Shown one piece after another: positions 6,634 through 9,003 of a stretch of DNA of 9,003 bases. Position numbers and translations under genes: made by a program. Position 1 is the stretch's first letter, and every line of letters begins with the position of its first letter. Under the pieces are notes generated by a model. It did not search any database and had not been told where the DNA came from. It saw only the letters and a program-made list of their open reading frames with translations. The stretch is from contig JAGKWZ010000234.1 in assembly GCA_021151605.1 (NCBI GenBank), positions 1-9,003 on the forward strand, in the 5' to 3' direction. Source of the stretch: Verrucomicrobiaceae bacterium. GTDB lineage: Bacteria > Verrucomicrobiota > Verrucomicrobiia > Verrucomicrobiales > Verrucomicrobiaceae.

Positions 6634-8991
6634 ATGAGATTACTTTTGCTGCTTTGCGTGTTTCCACTTGCCGCTGCCGCCGTGGAGTACCGACAGGTGG
6701 GATCCGCAGCTGTGGATATCACACCGGACTATCCTGTGCGGCTGAGTGGATACGGGAATCGACGCCTGCCGAACAAAGGTGTATCCCAGCACATCTTTGC
6801 CAAAGCGCTTGCGATTGGTACTGACGACGAAGGTCCGGCTGTTTTAGTGACAGTGGACAACTGCGGCATCCCAGCGTCGATGCGAGAGGAAGTATTGAGT
6901 CGTCTTTCGGGCAAGACCAAGGTTGTGAGTGAGCGCTTCGCCATTTGCTCCAGTCACACCCACTGCGCCCCGATGATCCTGGGCATTCTTCCGAATCTTT
7001 TTGGTATGGATATTCCGCCGGATCATATGGCAGCTATTGAGCGCTACACGCGAGAGTTGACGGACAACATCGAAAAAGTAGCGCTTGCTGCGCTAGTGGA
7101 TCGCAGACCAGCAGCGCTTGCTTGGGGTGTGGGCAAGGTAGGATTTGCTGCCAACCGGCGTTTGTTTCGCTTAAAGCCGATCGATCACGACCTACCGGTT
7201 TTGCGCGCAACAGATCCCGATGGCAAAGTGCGTGCCATCTTCACGAGCTATGCCTGCCACTGTACGACCATTGGCATTGATGAAATCCATGGAGACTGGG
7301 CTGGCGTGGCTCAGGAGGCTTTGCAGCGCGAGTTTCCTGGTGCCATCGCTCTGACGGCACTTGGCTGTGGAGCGGATCAGAATCCGAATCCGCGTCGGAC
7401 GATGGAACTTGTCAAAAAGTATGGTGAAGACCTTTGTGCGGAGGCTAAACGGCTCACAATGGGTGAGCTGAAACCCATCAGAGGCAGGCTGGAGTGCCAG
7501 ACGAAGCTGATCGAACTCGCCTATGACAAATTGCCGACGCGTGCTGAGTGGGAGGAGCTTGCAGCATCAAAAACGACGTCGATCGCGTATCATGCCAAAA
7601 AGAATCTGGCTCGCCTAGATAAAGGCGAGGTTCTTCCCACGGTTCTGCCTTACCTCGTTCAGCGATGGTGTTTCGGCGATGATGTGGCGATGGTCTTCCT
7701 GCCTGGCGAGATTACGGTCGATTATTCACTGCGCATCAAGCGCGAATTCGATCGAGAACGTCTCTGGGTGAATGGTTACTCAAACGACGTGCCTTGCTAC
7801 GTGCCGTCACGCCGAGTTTTGGATGAAGGTAGTTATGAAGGTGCAGGTGCGATGGTCTATTATGATCGCCCGACGAAGTTTGCTGCGGATGTTGAAGAGC
7901 GGATCATGGCTGCTGTGCATGAGTTGGTGCCAAATGCATATCTGACAAAGCCGGAGCAAATCAAACCCGCTATGGCACCCCAGGCTATCACCTATCCTGA
8001 CCATTCAAATTTGCTTGTCGTGCAGGATGTTAGCGGCAGTGAACGCCCTGTCAAAACAGCCGAAGATTGGGGCGAACGTGTTGCACATATCAAGGCTGGC
8101 ATGCAGCAGGCGATGGGCACATTGCACGACACCTCACGCTGGGCACCACTGGATGTCGAATTCATCTCAGAAGAGAAGACCTCGAAGTATCTTCGGCGCA
8201 AATTGAGGTTCACTTCCGAAATTGGAGATCGTGTGCCTGCGTGGTTACTGATTCCGAACGAACTGAATGCAACTGGCAAGGCACCCGCCATGCTTTGCCT
8301 CCACCAAACGACAAAAATCGGCAAAGATGAGCCGGCTGGAATTGGTGGACTGCCTTCCTTGCATTATGCTCATGAACTGGCTGGACGCGGCTATATTTGC
8401 CTCGTGCCGGACTATCCATCCTTTGGGGAATACGAGTATGATTTCACCAAGCAGGGCGCAGCTAGAGCCAGTGGCTCCATGAAGGCGATTTGGAATAATA
8501 TGCGCGCTGTCGATCTGCTCGAAATACTTCCACAGGTGAATAAAGACCGCATCGGTGTCATCGGCCACTCGTTGGGCGGGCATAACGCGCTTTTTACGGC
8601 TGTGTTTGATGAACGTCTGAAGGCCGTAGTGACAAGCTGCGGATTCACTCCCTTTCACGACTATTATGGCGGCAAAGTCACTGGCTGGACCAGTGACCGA
8701 TATATGCCGCGTATCCGCAATGTGTATGAAAACGATGCCGGGAAAATCCCCTTCGACTTCTACGAGGTCATCGCGGCAATAGCGCCACGCGGTGTCTTTT
8801 CAAATTCACCGCTCAATGACAGCAATTTTGACATCGCTGGTGTCCGGAAAGCCTGGGCAAAGGCGGGTGAGGTCTATGAGCTGCTGAAGGCGAAAAAGAA
8901 TCTCACCCTTGTCACACCCGATGCGCCCCATGATTTTCCGGAGGTGGATCGTCAGGCGGCCTATGACTGGCTGGATGGCTTGCTGAAGTGA
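6634..8991 (+). CDS. exported neutral-ceramidase-like domain fused to an alpha/beta-hydrolase esterase
   Basis: The 785-residue protein has a Sec signal peptide (MRLLLLLCVFPLAAAA, cut near A16). Residues about 18-440 match the neutral/alkaline ceramidase N-terminal family: AAVDITPDYPVRLSGYG, CSSHTHCAPM (H108, H110), GVGKVGFAANRR, YACHCTTIG (H209), GDWAGVAQ, FLPGEITVDY (E359) and CYVPSR (Y389) with GSYEGAGAM. H108, H209, E359 and Y389 correspond to the zinc ligands of Pseudomonas ceramidase. Where those enzymes have GDVSPN with the nucleophile serine, this one has GCGADQNP (244-251), without serine. Residues about 460-785 form a dienelactone-hydrolase/acetyl-xylan-esterase-like domain: GHSLGG with S646, acid candidate D729 (SPLNDSNFD) and H766 (DAPHDFP), a complete triad. 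It probably hydrolyses amide or ester bonds outside the cytoplasm; substrates are unknown. Start ATG 6634 gives an ideal signal peptide, with weak TAGG upstream. Confidence 0.88.
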   Translation: MRLLLLLCVFPLAAAAVEYRQVGSAAVDITPDYPVRLSGYGNRRLPNKGVSQHIFAKALAIGTDDEGPAVLVTVDNCGIPASMREEVLSRLSGKTKVVSERFAICSSHTHCAPMILGILPNLFGMDIPPDHMAAIERYTRELTDNIEKVALAALVDRRPAALAWGVGKVGFAANRRLFRLKPIDHDLPVLRATDPDGKVRAIFTSYACHCTTIGIDEIHGDWAGVAQEALQREFPGAIALTALGCGADQNPNPRRTMELVKKYGEDLCAEAKRLTMGELKPIRGRLECQTKLIELAYDKLPTRAEWEELAASKTTSIAYHAKKNLARLDKGEVLPTVLPYLVQRWCFGDDVAMVFLPGEITVDYSLRIKREFDRERLWVNGYSNDVPCYVPSRRVLDEGSYEGAGAMVYYDRPTKFAADVEERIMAAVHELVPNAYLTKPEQIKPAMAPQAITYPDHSNLLVVQDVSGSERPVKTAEDWGERVAHIKAGMQQAMGTLHDTSRWAPLDVEFISEEKTSKYLRRKLRFTSEIGDRVPAWLLIPNELNATGKAPAMLCLHQTTKIGKDEPAGIGGLPSLHYAHELAGRGYICLVPDYPSFGEYEYDFTKQGAARASGSMKAIWNNMRAVDLLEILPQVNKDRIGVIGHSLGGHNALFTAVFDERLKAVVTSCGFTPFHDYYGGKVTGWTSDRYMPRIRNVYENDAGKIPFDFYEVIAAIAPRGVFSNSPLNDSNFDIAGVRKAWAKAGEVYELLKAKKNLTLVTPDAPHDFPEVDRQAAYDWLDGLLK

Positions 8992-9003
8992 ATGCTTCAA
9001 TAC

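Noticed and set aside
8992..9003. ATG immediately after the stop of the ceramidase-esterase gene, possible start of a coupled gene
   Set aside because: Only four codons are visible before the window ends, and there is no evidence that they are coding.
1..9003. Search for CRISPR array, tRNA, rRNA, insertion sequence ends or phage genes
   Set aside because: No regularly spaced repeats, cloverleaf-like or rRNA-like sequences, transposase motifs or phage proteins were seen.

Overview
The window looks like chromosomal DNA from a Verrucomicrobiota bacterium, probably near Prosthecobacter or Verrucomicrobium. This is inferred from gene content: a very long exported protein built of bacterial Ig-like repeats (W in the YxW motif, then ADxGxY near the end of each repeat), a ceramidase-type hydrolase fused to an esterase, and mostly weak ribosome binding sites. 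No rRNA or other marker is present to prove it. There are six protein-coding genes. I see no tRNA, rRNA, CRISPR array, insertion sequence or integrase.

Left part (about 1-2149, GC-rich; two sampled 60-base lines have 39 and 42 G+C). The 5' part of an ECF sigma factor gene lies on the minus strand and runs off the left edge. It is head-to-head with a plus-strand pair: a small membrane-anchored protein with a BamE/SmpA-like segment, then rlmN, 13 bases downstream, encoding the radical-SAM 23S rRNA A2503 methyltransferase. The 156-base divergent gap holds a 13-base palindrome.

Right part (about 2150-9003, clearly lower GC; sampled lines have 25 to 33 of 60). After a 224-base spacer with a convincing sigma70-type promoter comes a 1182-residue secreted protein. 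It has a signal peptide, seven Ig-like domains, an IPT/TIG domain, an unassigned beta-rich segment and a lectin/LamG-like C-terminal domain. A textbook intrinsic terminator ends that transcript. Then come a small putative lipoprotein of unknown family and a 785-residue exported protein joining a neutral-ceramidase-like domain to an alpha/beta-hydrolase esterase domain.

How they may work together: the left genes are housekeeping or regulatory. The right three all encode exported proteins. The terminator separates the Ig protein from the other two, which have no visible terminator between them and may be co-transcribed. The most notable gene is the ceramidase-esterase fusion: its predicted zinc ligands are kept, but the serine nucleophile of characterised neutral ceramidases appears to be missing, so its N-terminal half probably has a different substrate or mechanism.
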